From the NCBI GenBank assembly GCA_016858145.1, contig JAEHOE010000029.1, positions 930,001 through 994,000 on the forward strand: a stretch of 64,000 bases of DNA, written 5' to 3'. The position numbers were made by a program, and so were the translations under genes. Source of the stretch: Edaphochlamys debaryana (taxonomy: Eukaryota; Chlorophyta; Chlorophyceae; Chlamydomonadales). Within the stretch, counting starts at the first letter, position 1. Every line of letters starts with the position of its first letter. Shown one piece after another: positions 1 through 11,670 of this stretch. The notes under the pieces were generated by a model. It worked only from the letters and a program-made list of their open reading frames with translations. It searched no databases and was not told where the DNA came from.

Positions 1-3000
1 ACTTTCGGAGGTGAGCTTCCGCCGTTCCACGCCCCTTCCATTGCGCCCCTTCGGCATGCTCTGCTCACTGCACTTGGAATCGTAAACCCAACATCCACAC
101 CTGTGCGGCCTTGTGCACATTCTCATGACGTGCGGGATGCGTTCGTCTCGGGCTGTCGGGTTCCGCGCCTTAGCCCCAGCTGTCGAGCCGACGTTTCCCC
201 TGGCTTACACAAGCAGCCCCTCGCCCGGGCATGGCCCTGCAAGTGTAACATCGTTCCTTCTCACCACGCCATCTCCCTGTGCTCCTCACCCTCCGCGCTT
301 GCTAGGCAACCCGTCGCGTCTCTGGGCTCTCCTCCGCGGCTTAACGCGACACGTGTGACCTTCACAGTCACTCCCATCGAGTTCAGGTAGCTTCGGACGC
401 ATACGGGCCGTGGCCACGGGGGTTCTTTCTTAACTCACCGGTTATCATTTGTAGCCTCCCAGACCTTCCGTCGGGTACTGCGCATTGGAGGGACTTTGAA
501 AGTCTTGAAACACTGTTCGGGGCGCCCCCTTTTGTCCAGGTGGTGGGCTGCAATGGCAGATGCCGCACTGGCGGCGGCCGCCAATGGCTCCAACGGATCG
601 CCCGCCGCCATTGAGTCAGTCATCCAGGAGATCGGCCCGGGTCTGACGGTTGGCAACGGCAGCATTGAGGTGAGCATCAGTGTACGAGCGCACGGCAGAG
701 GGGACTTTGCGCGGACAAGTGCAGTCGACTCTGGCCGCCGCTTTCGGTGATCCCTGCCCCACCCCGCACCTCCCCGTCCCAACTATGCGCACGCTGTACG
801 GCAGATCCCGCGATGGGACTGGGAGTACGGCAGCATGGTGTGGACCGACTGCGTTATAACCGCCACGCCGCTGCTGGTCACGCCTGAGCTTCCGAGCGGC
901 GCGGAGCTGGATCTCCTCGACACGCTGCAGCCGTACGGCACGGTGGGTTCCGCCGTACAAGGATACGGATTACAAGGTGCCGTACCCTGGCATCATGGTC
1001 AATAAGCCACTTCCCTCGTGGCCCCTTCAGGACGCGCCTGTGCCCTTCTCTGCCGTGCGCGCCTCCTCCCTGCTCCTCGACCCCTCCGCCCTCACCACGG
1101 CGGCTGTCGTGGTGCTGCGGGGCGACAACACGGTGCAGGTGGGGTTGTACGGCGTACGGCACGAGATCTGTGCGGCATCACCCGCGTGCACTGCACTCGC
1201 AGTACCGGTACGCGCCTTTCAGCCCCTGCTTCTCGTCTGGCCGGCTCGATCGGCCTCGCACGTTTCCCATGCCCCATGCCTGCCTTTCCCACGCCCCATC
1301 CCCACTGCTAACCCTCTACAAATCCTCCGCAAAATCATCTTCTGTTGCTTACACGTGCAGCTTGTTACACACCTCCTGTTGCTGCCGTGGCCCTTGCCTT
1401 CCGTGTGCCCTCCCCGCGCCCCGCAGCCGTCGCTGTTCGCGCCCTCTCTGGGCCTAACGCTGCAGTCCAACCTCACGCTCTGGGGCGACGCCCGGACGGA
1501 CACGTCCCGGGTGCTGAGCCTGCAGCTCATGACGGGTGAGAGTTGGTTAGCTTGTTAGTTAGCTGGTCAGTTAGTCAGTTAGCAGTTAGTGAGCTCTTAG
1601 CTAGGGAGTCAGCCGGGTGGAGGGGCCTGCAGCTCAGGACGGGTGAGGGGCTCCAGCCTCCGAGCTCTAGCCTCTCAGGCTCTAGCCCCTAGGCTCCAGC
1701 TACTTAGCAGCTTCTTTGTGACAACAAAGTGATTGCATGAGGTGACTGGGTATTTGTGCAACACAGCGGCGGTCAGGGCGGAAGAGGACAACAGCAGCGG
1801 CCGTTGTAGGATGCATCTGTAGGGTGAACATCTCACTGTTTCAATCTCTAACATGCAGGCGCCATCACCGTACCGCCGTACGCCGTACTCCGCATCCGGT
1901 ACATCACGCTGATGAACCTGGGCCCGGGCCTGCCCGGCGTGGTCCCGGCGCCTCTCCAGCTCTTCACGCTGCCGCTCTGGGCCTTCAACCGCACCCTGCT
2001 GCCCGCGGACCCAGCCGGGCCCAGCGGCCCGGGCCCAAGCAACGGCAGCGCCGCTGTGACCGGCGGTCGGCGGCTGGGGGCAACGGGCGCTGCTATGGGC
2101 GGGGTCAGCCGGCGGTTGCTGGCGCCAGGGGCGGCGGCGGGCGAGGAGCGGTGGCGACGGCTACTGCTGCAGGCAGCTGGGGGGGGAGCGGGGACGGGGG
2201 CAGGGCCGGGGGGCGTGCCGGAGGGTCCCCTCCGACCCTGGGTCCAGCTGTGGGACGTAAACCTGGTGGTTGCCCCCCTGGAGGTGAGCGGTCGTAAGCA
2301 TGTCGGGGCGGGCAGTGGCAGCTTTCGCGGTACTTGCCTTTGCCCTGCGTCAGTGCTTCGCGTCGTCTCCTGCCTTTCCCCACCGCTCTCCCCCGTTTCA
2401 CTTCCTCCCCGACCCGGCCCTTCCGGAACCCCTCCCCCTCCAGCTGCGCCTGCTCTACGACCTGGCCACATCCAACTCCACGGACCTGAGGGTGCCCCCC
2501 GAGGCCGTGGCCCTGATCCGGAGCTTGCTGGCGGGAGCTACGGTGAGGGGTGGGCGGTAGCTACCGTGTAGACTGTGGATGGCATGTGGAGATGTGTTGG
2601 GGCGAGGGCCGGTGGGTTCCATCATTGGAGCGTGTTTGCGCTCTCGGCTCAGTGCCCAACTCCCGTCTTCACACTTTCCTCGCTCAACTCCCCACCCCCC
2701 TGCGCCGTACTGCCGCAGGGCGTCGAGGTGTTCGAGTCATTTGCCACGTTCCGTACGCTTACGTGGCTGGGCATCGAGGCAATCAACCTAACGCTCAACG
2801 CCCGGCCGCCCTCGGCCTTCGCGGCGCTCCCCCTGACCACCAGCATCCTGATGCCAGGTCGGTTGGCGGTTGACGGTTGGCTGGCTGGCTGGTTGGTTGG
2901 CGGTTGGTAGTTGGGGCCCTGATTGTGAGGTGCATGCAACTTCTCACGCTGGCCCTGTTGCCGCAGACTACCCTCCGCCTCAGCTGCCGCCGGCGCCGCC

Positions 3001-6000
3001 GCTGCCGCCGCCGGCCGCCGCCACGCCGCCGCCGCAGCGGTCGCCACCCCCTGCCGCCGCCACGCCGCCGCCAACGGCTGCATCTCAAAAGGAGCCGACG
3101 GGACAGTTGCCCATTGCTGGTGAGCAGGGTGCAGGCAATGCAGTGTCAAGTTCCAACCTGCCTCCTCCAGACCTCCGCCACATCCGCTGCCCCACCGTAC
3201 ACAGGCTTGTTAGGGCTGCAATTCCCCTCCCATCCTTGCCGCTCCCCACTTCCTCCCACACAAGCTCCTTGCTGCCTACCTCCCATTCCTTTGACCGCAG
3301 GTACCCCAGCCTCGCCCCCGCCGGCCGCTGCCACTGTAATCTACGTCTCCGCCCCGTCAGCGGGGGTCGGCGCGACGGTTGGTCCGGCGGTTGGCGCCGC
3401 CTCCGGTCTGTTGGCCTTCGCGGCGGTGATGTTTGCGCTGTTCATCTTCTGGCGGCGCCGCCGGCAGCGGCGGCGACTCGAAGAGGCCATCAAGGCTTCA
3501 GCTGGCGTGGGTCAGGTGAGCGTCGCCGGCAAGAGCGTTGAGCCGATAACCTTGACATTAGCACACAACACAGGCTCCCCACGTGCGGGTCCAACCAGAT
3601 GTGCCCTCCTTAGTGCATCGTTGGGGGGATGGGGCCGATGAATGAAGTAAAGCCGCCTCAAGAACCTGACAGCAACATTTCCCGTGTTGCATCTCAGGTG
3701 ACCCTCTCGCAAATGCCCAGCGCCCGCCGCGGCAGCTCGGCAACCGCCGCCGGCTCCCCGGCGGCGGCGGCGGCGAGCTTCAAGCGCTCCGACCGCGCCT
3801 CCGTCGCCGTACAGGTCAGCGCCGCCGCCACGGCCAACGGCCGCAGCGGCGCCGCCACCGCCTCCGACGGCCGCTTAAGCAGCGGCAGTGCAGCCGCGGC
3901 GGGAGCGCAGGGGTCGACGCGGCCCGTCAGTAGGACCGGCAGCGGCGCCGCCACCTCCGGCGCCAATGCCCGCGTCAGCGGCGGCGCCGCTGCCGCCGCC
4001 GGCTGGGATCACGGCGAGATCCAGCCCGCAACGGCCGATTCCATCCACGACCTCGCGCCGCCGGCGGCGGCCGCCGGCCGCGGCCGTCAGGCCGCGCCCC
4101 GCGCCGCCACGGCGGCGGCGGCAGCCGCCGTCGCTGCCGCCGCTGCCGCCGCCGCCGCTGGCGGCGTCAAGCACTCCCGCCGGAGTCCGTCATCGGGGCC
4201 GGGGTCAGGCACGGGGGCGTCAACTGGGTCGGCGGGGGCACGCAGCGGCGGTGGGGTGCCGACGTCCACCACCGGGTCAGGGGGCCGCTTCTCGGGTGAG
4301 AGGGGCTCGGGTTGGGACGCGGGAGGGGGACAGTGGAGTCCGCAGGCAGGGAGGAGGGCTGGTAGCAGAGGCGAGACTGGTGTGGTGCGGGGAGTTGGGA
4401 GCTGGGATGCGCCCACCTACTTCACACCTCCAACCGCGTCCCACTGCCCATGCGACGCCCCCACCGCCCTGTTTCTCTCACCCCCCCCCCATACACACAT
4501 TCACCGAGCAGCCCTGAACACACACTCACCCGGCTACCACTAGCCCCCATCTCATCATCACGCCCTTCCCGCTCATCCCGCGATCCCAACCATCCCGTTA
4601 CCCCCACCGTCCCTCGCCAGGCCCCCAGCCCGGCAGCGACCTCGCGACGCCCTCGCCCGCGGCCTCCTCGGCCGCCGCCCCCCACCCCACCACAGCCGCC
4701 TCCCACCCCACCACAGCCGCCTCCAACCCCAACACCAACCCCCGGGCCGAGCTCTACGCCGCCCTCGCTGCGTTTCAGTCCGAGCTGGGGGAGCAGCAGC
4801 AGCAGCTGAGAATCACGAGCCAGCTGGGCGCGGGAGCGCACGGCGTGGTGTACAAGGGTGAGGCCCGGGTTGGTTGATGGGCTTGTCGTTGGTTGGTTGG
4901 CTGGCAGTGTTGTTGCGTACACAGCAGCATCTCCCCGCATCCACCCCGCGTCCTTCCCTGACGGCGCTCGGCAGGCGCGTGGCGGGGCGTGCACGTGACA
5001 ACCGCAGCCTCAACCTGTGTGCCCTCTCCCCTTCCCCCCGCCCCGCCCCCTAACCCCCCCTAACCCCCTGTCAGGCGAGTAGCGGAGCCTGAACCCAACA
5101 AGCAACCCCGCCCCACCCTCCTTAGTCTGTGTGCCCCTCCTCCCCCCCTACCCTACCCACCCCCTCCCTCAGGCGAGTGGCGGGGCCTGGACTTGCCACC
5201 TAACCCCCACCCCCCGCCCCCCACCCCCCACCCCTCCCTCAGGCGAGTGGCGGGGCCTGGACGTGGCCGTCAAGACGCTGCTGTTCCAGGCGCTGGTGGG
5301 GGGCGGCCCCGCGGAGGGCCACAACTCGTTCAAGGAGCAGGTGGGGGCGGGGGGGGAGGGTTCGGGGGGCGGGGGGAAGAGTGGTGCGGAAGGGGGGGCG
5401 CGGAGAGGGGGCGGAGCATGGCGCAGGGGACAGGAATGCCCCGCTGTAGGGCCAGGCGTACTCCGGTTGCGTACAGTGGGCCCTCATTCGCCCACCTCCG
5501 AGCGCCGCCAGGCTCGAGTCCGCCATAGCTACCGTCGGGCCAAAGCCGGAACCGCCACTCCTGTCTCTATGCAATCCTTCGCGCCGGCTGTCCAACCGAC
5601 TCACCCCAGACCTAGCATCCCAGTGCTCTTACCGTCTGACCCCTTCGTCTGTCGGCATGCCGTGCATCACTCTCACTACATCCTCATGCGGCGCCTCCTA
5701 GACTCCTAATGTTCTTGCCGTCTGACCTCTCGTCTGCACGCGCCCCTGTCCTGCAGGCCATGCTAGAAGCCGCCATCGCCACCACGCTCTTCCACCCCAA
5801 CGTGATCAACACCTTCTCGTACGACATTAAGCCGCTGCGCATGTGCCCCGCTCCCGTACAGGGGGGCCAGGGGCAGGGGCAGCAGCCGGGGGCGGGGGGG
5901 GGTGGCGCGGGCTCGGGCGGCAAGGGGTCGGGTGGCAAGGGGTCCGGCGGCAAGGGCTCCGGCGGTGGCACGGGCGCGGGGGCGGTGGTGGCGGCCGAGG

Positions 6001-9000
6001 GCGGCGGCGTCATGGATTGGAAGCTGTACATCATCCAGGTGAGGAGAGCCGGGCGACTAATAATACATCAGACGCTTACAGCTAGCTGTAGTAGTATGTC
6101 CCTGAGTTGGCTGTGGGGTCTTGGGAAGACGAGTGGAGGCGTGATGCATTGGAAGCTGTCCATCGTTCAGTTGTGGAGAGCGCAGGGGCCGCGCAGGGTC
6201 AGCCAGCTTGGGCTCCGGCATGAGATGAATGTTTGTCTGCGGGGGGCACTCCGAAGAGCGGGCGACGGTAGATACAATTACATCATTACGCCGCAGTCAC
6301 TGACACTGCAGGGGCCGCGCAGGGGCCAGCTTAGGGGGCATGCGAATGTCTGCGCGTAGCTGCAGCATTGGGGCCACTCCAGACTGCCACAGCAGACAAA
6401 TTGGGGGTGGGGGCGTCGTGGGCGAAGCTCGGCCCGGAGTTGGTACTATTGCTCGTGGACAGCACATCTTAGCACCCCAACATATCGTCTAAACTCCATC
6501 AATCCGGAATCTTTACCTTACTCAAGGACTTGCTTATCTGCCAATCACCTGCAGGAGTACTGCGACGGCGGCACGCTCAAGGAGGCCCTGGACGGGGGCC
6601 GTTTCGTGGAGGCGGGGTCCTGCAGCGGCGGCGCGCCGCCCCTGGAGACGGCGGTGCGGGTGGCGCTGGACATTGCGGCGGGCATGTCGTACATACACAG
6701 CCGCAACATCATCCACGGAGGTGGGAGGGGGCGTCGACAGCGAGTCTAGTCTAGTAAATGGTACCGTGTTAGCCCCATGCGGCCATGCCTTCTGCCGTCT
6801 GCCCCTTCCTTGGAACCCCGCCCCGTGACCAAACCTGGCTTGCGACCTACCCTTGACGACCATCAGACCTCAAGCCCGCCAGCATCATGCACGCAGGCAG
6901 CACATGGCACGAATCACCACCACGCCGTCCGGCTTCCGCCCCCATTCCCTCCCCGCACCCCCCCTTCCCATCAGACCTCAAGCCCGCCAACATCCTGCTC
7001 TGCTCCAACCCCGCCTCCGCCTACGGCTTCACCGCCAAGATCGCGGACTTTGGGCTCGCGCTGAAACTCAAGACCGGCGAGAGCCACATCTCCAACATAC
7101 GGTGGGCCTGGGGCGGGCCTGCGACTGGGCCTGCGACTGGGCCTGGGGCCTGGACTCGGGCCAAAGGCAGCTGCCTAGGTTGCGGTTGGTTGCAGCTGTA
7201 TGGCTTTGGGTCATGAGTAAAGCGTGAGCACCTACTGTGCACCCCTCTGCTCCCTCTGGCAGGCGAGGGACGCCCTTCTACATCGCGGCGGAGTTGGTGG
7301 AGGACGGCCGGGCCACAACCGCCTCGGACCTGTGAGTGCGCTTTCAGTTGACGGTTGTCGGTTGCGGTTGGGAGCGATGCCAGCGACGGTTGGCGGCAGA
7401 AGGCAAGGGGGCTTCGGTAATACAGATAAGGGATCTCCACATTTGGGAGTCATCCGCGCATGTGTCGCCGCCTGTCCGTGCCCAACCCCATGACTGTCCC
7501 GGTCCCGTGCTTCCCTGTCCCGTGCTTTCCTTCCCTGATCTCCCACCTCGAAATGGCACACTCCAGCTACTCTTTTGGTGAGCGGGAAACACAGGATGTC
7601 AGGGCGCAAGAGGCAAGGGGCCGCATCGGCTAAGCTCTTCCCATACCGCCCCTCCCCAACCACCAACCGTCGATGCACGAGTGCCAACTGCCAACCGCCA
7701 ACCCCCAACCGCAGGCGTGATCCTGTGGGAGCTGCTGCACGGGGCCACGGTCGCGCGGCGGCTGCCGCTGCGGCGCCGCATCCCCAACCTCCCTTCGGGT
7801 GAGATCCGGCGGCGCTGTAACGCCAACCACCCTCCTCCTTCACGGGCCCTGGACCTGGGCCCTGGATATTGCTGCTGGCATACGGATCTCGATCCGCGGG
7901 ATCCTTCAGCCAGCTTAACCCGTCCCCATCTCGCCGCCCTCCCGCCCTGTTTGTCCCCGCCGCCCGCCCTCCAGAGTTCTACACATGGCCGGCCTCTTGC
8001 CCCACGGCCTATCGAGAGCTAGCGTCCGCCTGCCTTTCGTCCACCCCCACCGTGCGCCCTCGCTTCTGCGGTGAGGAGGGCAGAGGTTGGAGAACAGGGT
8101 TGCGGGCTGTAGCCGCATGGGACAGGCAGCCAGAAGCACCCTCTCTTTAACTGTTGCAGTCGTGCTCTCATGCACGGTCGAAAGTGAATGATACCTCGGT
8201 GCAAACCCACAGATGCATTCGACACGCTTACGAGGCTGCTGACCACAATCTTGGGGGAGGGCCAAGGTGCGCGGCCGAGCAGCGCCGCAGCCGCCGCCGG
8301 CGGTGGTGGTGGCGGTGGCGCCCAGGCCAGCGCCAGTGCGCGTGGCGGCCCCAGCGGCGCCAGCTCCCGCAGCGGCGGCGGCGGTGGCGGCGGCGGCAGG
8401 GAAGGGCGGACGAGGCTCGATCCTGCGGAGGCCCACGGCGGCGATGGCTCTCAGCCCCGGCGGGAGGTGGGCGCGGCGGAGGCGCGCCAGCATCAGTTGG
8501 CGCTGCTGGCGGCGGCGGCGGTCGTCGGCGGCGCCGCCAGCAGCAGCGGCGGCGCACCTCCAGCGAGCTACAGCGGGCGAGCGGGCGGCGGCGGCGGTGG
8601 CAGTGGCGGCGGCGCAGGGCCGGCGGCAGCGCTGGGCACGCCGGAAGTGCCTCTTGGGGGAGCGCTGGGCGCAATAGTTAGTGGGTTGGCGGTCCCTGGC
8701 GGCGGCGGCGGCGGCGGCGGCGGCAGCCGGCTCAGCACCAGCTCTGGTGGGCGCCACAGCGGCGCCAGCAGCGCCGCCGGCGTTGCCGTCGTGGGCAGCG
8801 GCGCCGCCGCCTCGAGCGGAAACACTCGAAGTGGCTCGACGCCACCGCCAGTCCTGAAGTCTGGCGCGCCGTCAGGCAGTTCCGTCGCCTCCGTCGCCTC
8901 CGCCTATACCGTTGGCGGCGCCACCAGCGGCGGCGGCGGCGGCGGCGGCGGCACCAGCCGCGGAGCCACCTCGACGCCCGGCTCCGTCTGGGGCCGACCC

Positions 9001-9412
9001 ACATCGCCCCGAGCTCTCCTGCCGCTGCCAGAGCTGGCCTGCGGCGGCGGCGGCGGCGGCGGCGGCGGTGACAGCAGCGCCCGAGAAGCGCTGGCGGCGG
9101 CGATGCTTCTGCCGCAGCCCGAGCCGTCGTCCGATGCGTCGGCGGCAGCGGCGGCGGCGCCGCCGCAGCCCTCAGAGCGGCGGCCGCACCGCTCCAGGGT
9201 TCACTCCTCGGGCGCCTACGCCGCAGCCGCCGCCGACGGCGGCGGCGGCATGCCAAGGCGCGCTGGCGGCACGAGCGAGCCGCAGGTCTACGCCGCGATC
9301 GGCAACTCGCTGCCCACCACGCTCCGAGCCCTGAGCCGAATGCCCTCGGCCGCCGCCATTGATACCGCTGCGCACGGCGAGGATGCGGCTGGAACCCCTG
9401 GCGGCGCCGCCA

Positions 9413-9448
<36 letters not shown>

Positions 9449-10215
9449 CCGATGCCGCCGATGCCGACCCCAGCGGCGGCGATAGGGCCGGTCAGCGGCC
9501 CGACGCTGCCGCCCTGGCGGCGAGTGGCCAGGGCGGACCCGGCAGAGCGTTATCGCTCGCCTGGGCAGCCAGCGGCACGCCAGTCCCAACCGGCGGCGGC
9601 GATGGCGGCGGTGGCGGCGGCGGGGGTGGGGGCGGAGGCGCGCACGGGGCGTCGTTGGGGCTGGGCGAGGAGTCGCTGACGAGTCTGCGGTTCGTACATG
9701 ACCTTGGGTTAACTGGGGACCACTTTACTGGAAGCCTTTCCATGCACGACCATAGCATTGGGTTAATGTCAGGTTGCGGTCCAGGCCTCCCTGCCAGGTC
9801 CGCCGCCGCCGCCGCCGCCGCCAGCGCATCCTCGCCCAACCCGGCGACGATGCCCCGCTGGCAGCCTGCCGCCGCCGTCGCTCCCCCGCCCGCAGCTGCC
9901 GCCGCCGCCAGCCCCGCCGCCGCTGCCGCTGCCGATCGGCGCGGCGGCGCCGCCGTCGACGGCGTCCTCGACTCTTGCTTAATGCCTGCCAGCACCGCCG
10001 CCGCCGCCGCCGCCGGCATTAGTAATGGCGGCGGCATGGGCCTGCCGGTGGCGAGCCTCACCTTCATGGTCGGGGCTTCGACGTCGACGGCGGCTCTCGA
10101 CGCCGACCTGCTGCCAGCGCCGCCGTCGTCCTTGATGGTTGGTGGCGGCGCCGCCAGCATCGGCCTGCCGCCGCCGCTGCCAGTTGCCGCTGAGGACTCG
10201 GTGCCTGGTCGCTAG
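1..10215 (+). CDS. Transmembrane receptor-like Ser/Thr protein kinase (5' partial)
   Basis: Type I membrane protein kinase, probably a surface sensor. Exons with consistent phase: ..669 (start unclear, 540 or 560), 805-942, 1031-1138, 1427-1535, 1859-2283, 2444-2542, 2719-2857, 2967-3119, 3301-3515, 3698-4295, 4621-4857, 5243-5340, 5757-6038, 6555-6720, 6975-7101, 7263-7331, 7567-7577, 7715-7798, 7975-8070, 8213-10215. Bases 1-10 look like the end of an earlier exon, so the start lies outside. The first part is extracellular with N-glycosylation sequons, then a Pro-rich linker, a membrane span (LLAFAAVMFALFIFW, about 3405-3450) followed by an Arg-rich stop-transfer, an Ala/Ser/Gly-rich segment and the kinase domain: GAGAHGVVYKG loop, VAVKT lysine, NIIHGDLKPANILL catalytic loop (HGD replaces HRD), IADFG, FYIAAE in place of APE, LYSFGVILWELL. 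The last exon adds about 660 residues of Gly/Ala/Ser low complexity. Kinase family is clear; ligand and substrate are unknown. Confidence 0.88.
1545..1625 (+). repeat. GTTAG-rich simple repeat in kinase intron
   Basis: Irregular run of GTTAG/GTTAGCT/GTCAGTTAG units within the 1536-1858 intron. Confidence 0.6.
4975..5242 (+). repeat. Three upstream echo copies of a kinase exon start
   Basis: The true exon begins after CAG at 5243 with GCGAGTGGCGGGGCCTGG. Near copies, each preceded by CAG, start at 4975 (most diverged), 5075 and 5173. All lie inside the preceding intron, between C-rich tracts that could serve as polypyrimidine tracts, so each copy is a potential alternative acceptor. Confidence 0.85.
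6132..6172 (+). repeat. Echo of a kinase exon 3' end inside the next intron
   Basis: The exon ending at 6038 finishes with GGCGTCATGGATTGGAAGCT and then TACATCATCCAG. A copy with several substitutions (GGCGTGATGCATTGGAAGCT, then CATCGTTCAG) sits about 134 bp downstream. Here the donor GT has been lost (TTGTGG follows). Confidence 0.75.
6867..6892 (+). repeat. Echo of the catalytic-loop exon start
   Basis: CATCAG followed by ACCTCAAGCCCGCCAGCATC at 6867 duplicates the true acceptor and exon start at 6975 (CATCAG then ACCTCAAGCCCGCCAACATC). The copy would encode the same DLKPA start but then leaves the kinase sequence. Confidence 0.8.
7567..7577 (+). other. 11-nt micro-exon of the kinase gene
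   Basis: The reading frame demands CTC TAC TCT TTT GGC (LYSFG, the conserved DxxSFG segment of kinase subdomain IX). CT is supplied by the exon ending at 7331, an 11-nt piece lies between CCAG (ends 7566) and GTGAGC (7578), and GC comes from the exon starting at 7715. Flanking introns are 235 and 137 bp. Confidence 0.85.
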
Positions 10216-11670
10216 CGCTGAGGGCGATGGGGCCTGTAAGGGGGCGCGTCAAGTCCGAGGGAGGTACAGTCAGCCTGGGGGATATCGGAGCCTGCCGGAG
10301 CCGAGCGTGGCACTACGACTAGCGGTTGTGTGTCGCTCCGATGTTGGGGGCGGCATTGTGGTGGAGGGAGATTGGAATGGCAGGATGCTTGGGGGGCGGG
10401 TGGGAGGTTCAAAGTGTCGTTGGCGGGGGGGCTGGGGGCGGGGGCGATGACGTAATGCTGCCTCCGGGTAAGGCGGCATGGACTGGATCTGGACGGATCT
10501 GGTGCGCATGTGGTCGCGGCCAATCTGGATTCTGGATTGAGGCGCTTTTTCGCACTTAAGGCCAGGTTTCAAGTGGGATGTGGAGGTCCGTGCATGCAGC
10601 AAGGAGGCTCGAAGCGGCGCGTGGGTCGCCCTAGCTCACGGAGAACGCCGTCTATGCGGGATACTGCAAACTTGTTGGTGGGCCAAGAGATAGCTGTGTG
10701 ACTTGCGGGGGAACTATCTCCTCGGCGGTGGATTCCTCTTATAAACTATATTCCTTGTGGTAAGGGGGCGGGCTGAAGGGCTTGTTACAGGCGCCTAGAC
10801 CGGGGTGCGTCAGGGCAGACCTCCAGAGGGCGTCTACAGTGAAGCTGGGTCATGCCATGCGGCGTGCGAATGGCTGGGGTGAGCGGACAAAGCAAAGCAG
10901 TGTTTGTGTACGGTAGTACGGTACGTGTATGTGTGGGAAGCATGGACTCAGGGTTGAGCGCTGGAGCTTCATGGCTTGAATGAGGAGGGCAACAGACCCC
11001 CGATAACAAGCCGAAGCGGAGAGCTCGAAGGGTTTTATAGACACCGGGGCGTACAGGTGGTAGAGCACGAGGGTGGTGCGGTGCCGTTGTGCCCCGAGGA
11101 GGGCATTCTGGAAGCGCCTGAAGCTTAAACGTTGAACAGCCGGGGAGCCACGGACTGCGGCGCGGGTTGAGCAGAGCGGCCCTTCGAAGGGTTCCCGAGA
11201 GAGTTATCCCTGCCTGCCCCAAACATCCCCGGCCTTCCCCGGTCAACCCTGGGAAAGCGAGACATAATATACACAGGCTGATGGGGGTGGGGGCGTCCAG
11301 GCACGCAGCTAAGTCACCAACCATCGGTGGGGCCACATCGGTGGGGCCACCACGGGATGCGGGGGCCATAGCAGCCGAGGCAAGCTGGCCAACCGCCATT
11401 ACCTTTCATTCGCGAGCTTTCCGGGGTGCAATAGCTAGCTTGCACAAGACAGGTCAGCGGCCGAGAGAGTCTCTCCGCGTATGGTACGGCACCAGTGAGC
11501 CTTCCGTGCATCGCGAGGGAGCGCGCGTCGAGAGCCCAACTGTCTTTGACCAAGTACATGAGCATTCATGCACCTCCTTGCACGTTTCGGAGCGCTGTGA
11601 AGAGCAAACTGCGTGTGTTGGCCACGCTCAGCGTTGACTGCGAGACTGGCGCTGCGTAGCACTGGTGTCA
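10216..11670. other. 3' flank of the kinase gene / intergenic
   Basis: 1.45 kb with no exon-like segment that could be joined to either neighbour. A TGTAA occurs at about 10236, only 20 bp after the stop, so it is a doubtful polyadenylation signal. The stretch probably holds the kinase 3'UTR and the promoter of the ANK-HDAC gene; no RNA gene was recognised. Confidence 0.5.

Noticed and set aside
7915..9589. Minus-strand Arg-rich frames opposite the kinase tail
   Set aside because: Reverse reading of GGC/GCC repeats in the tail exon.
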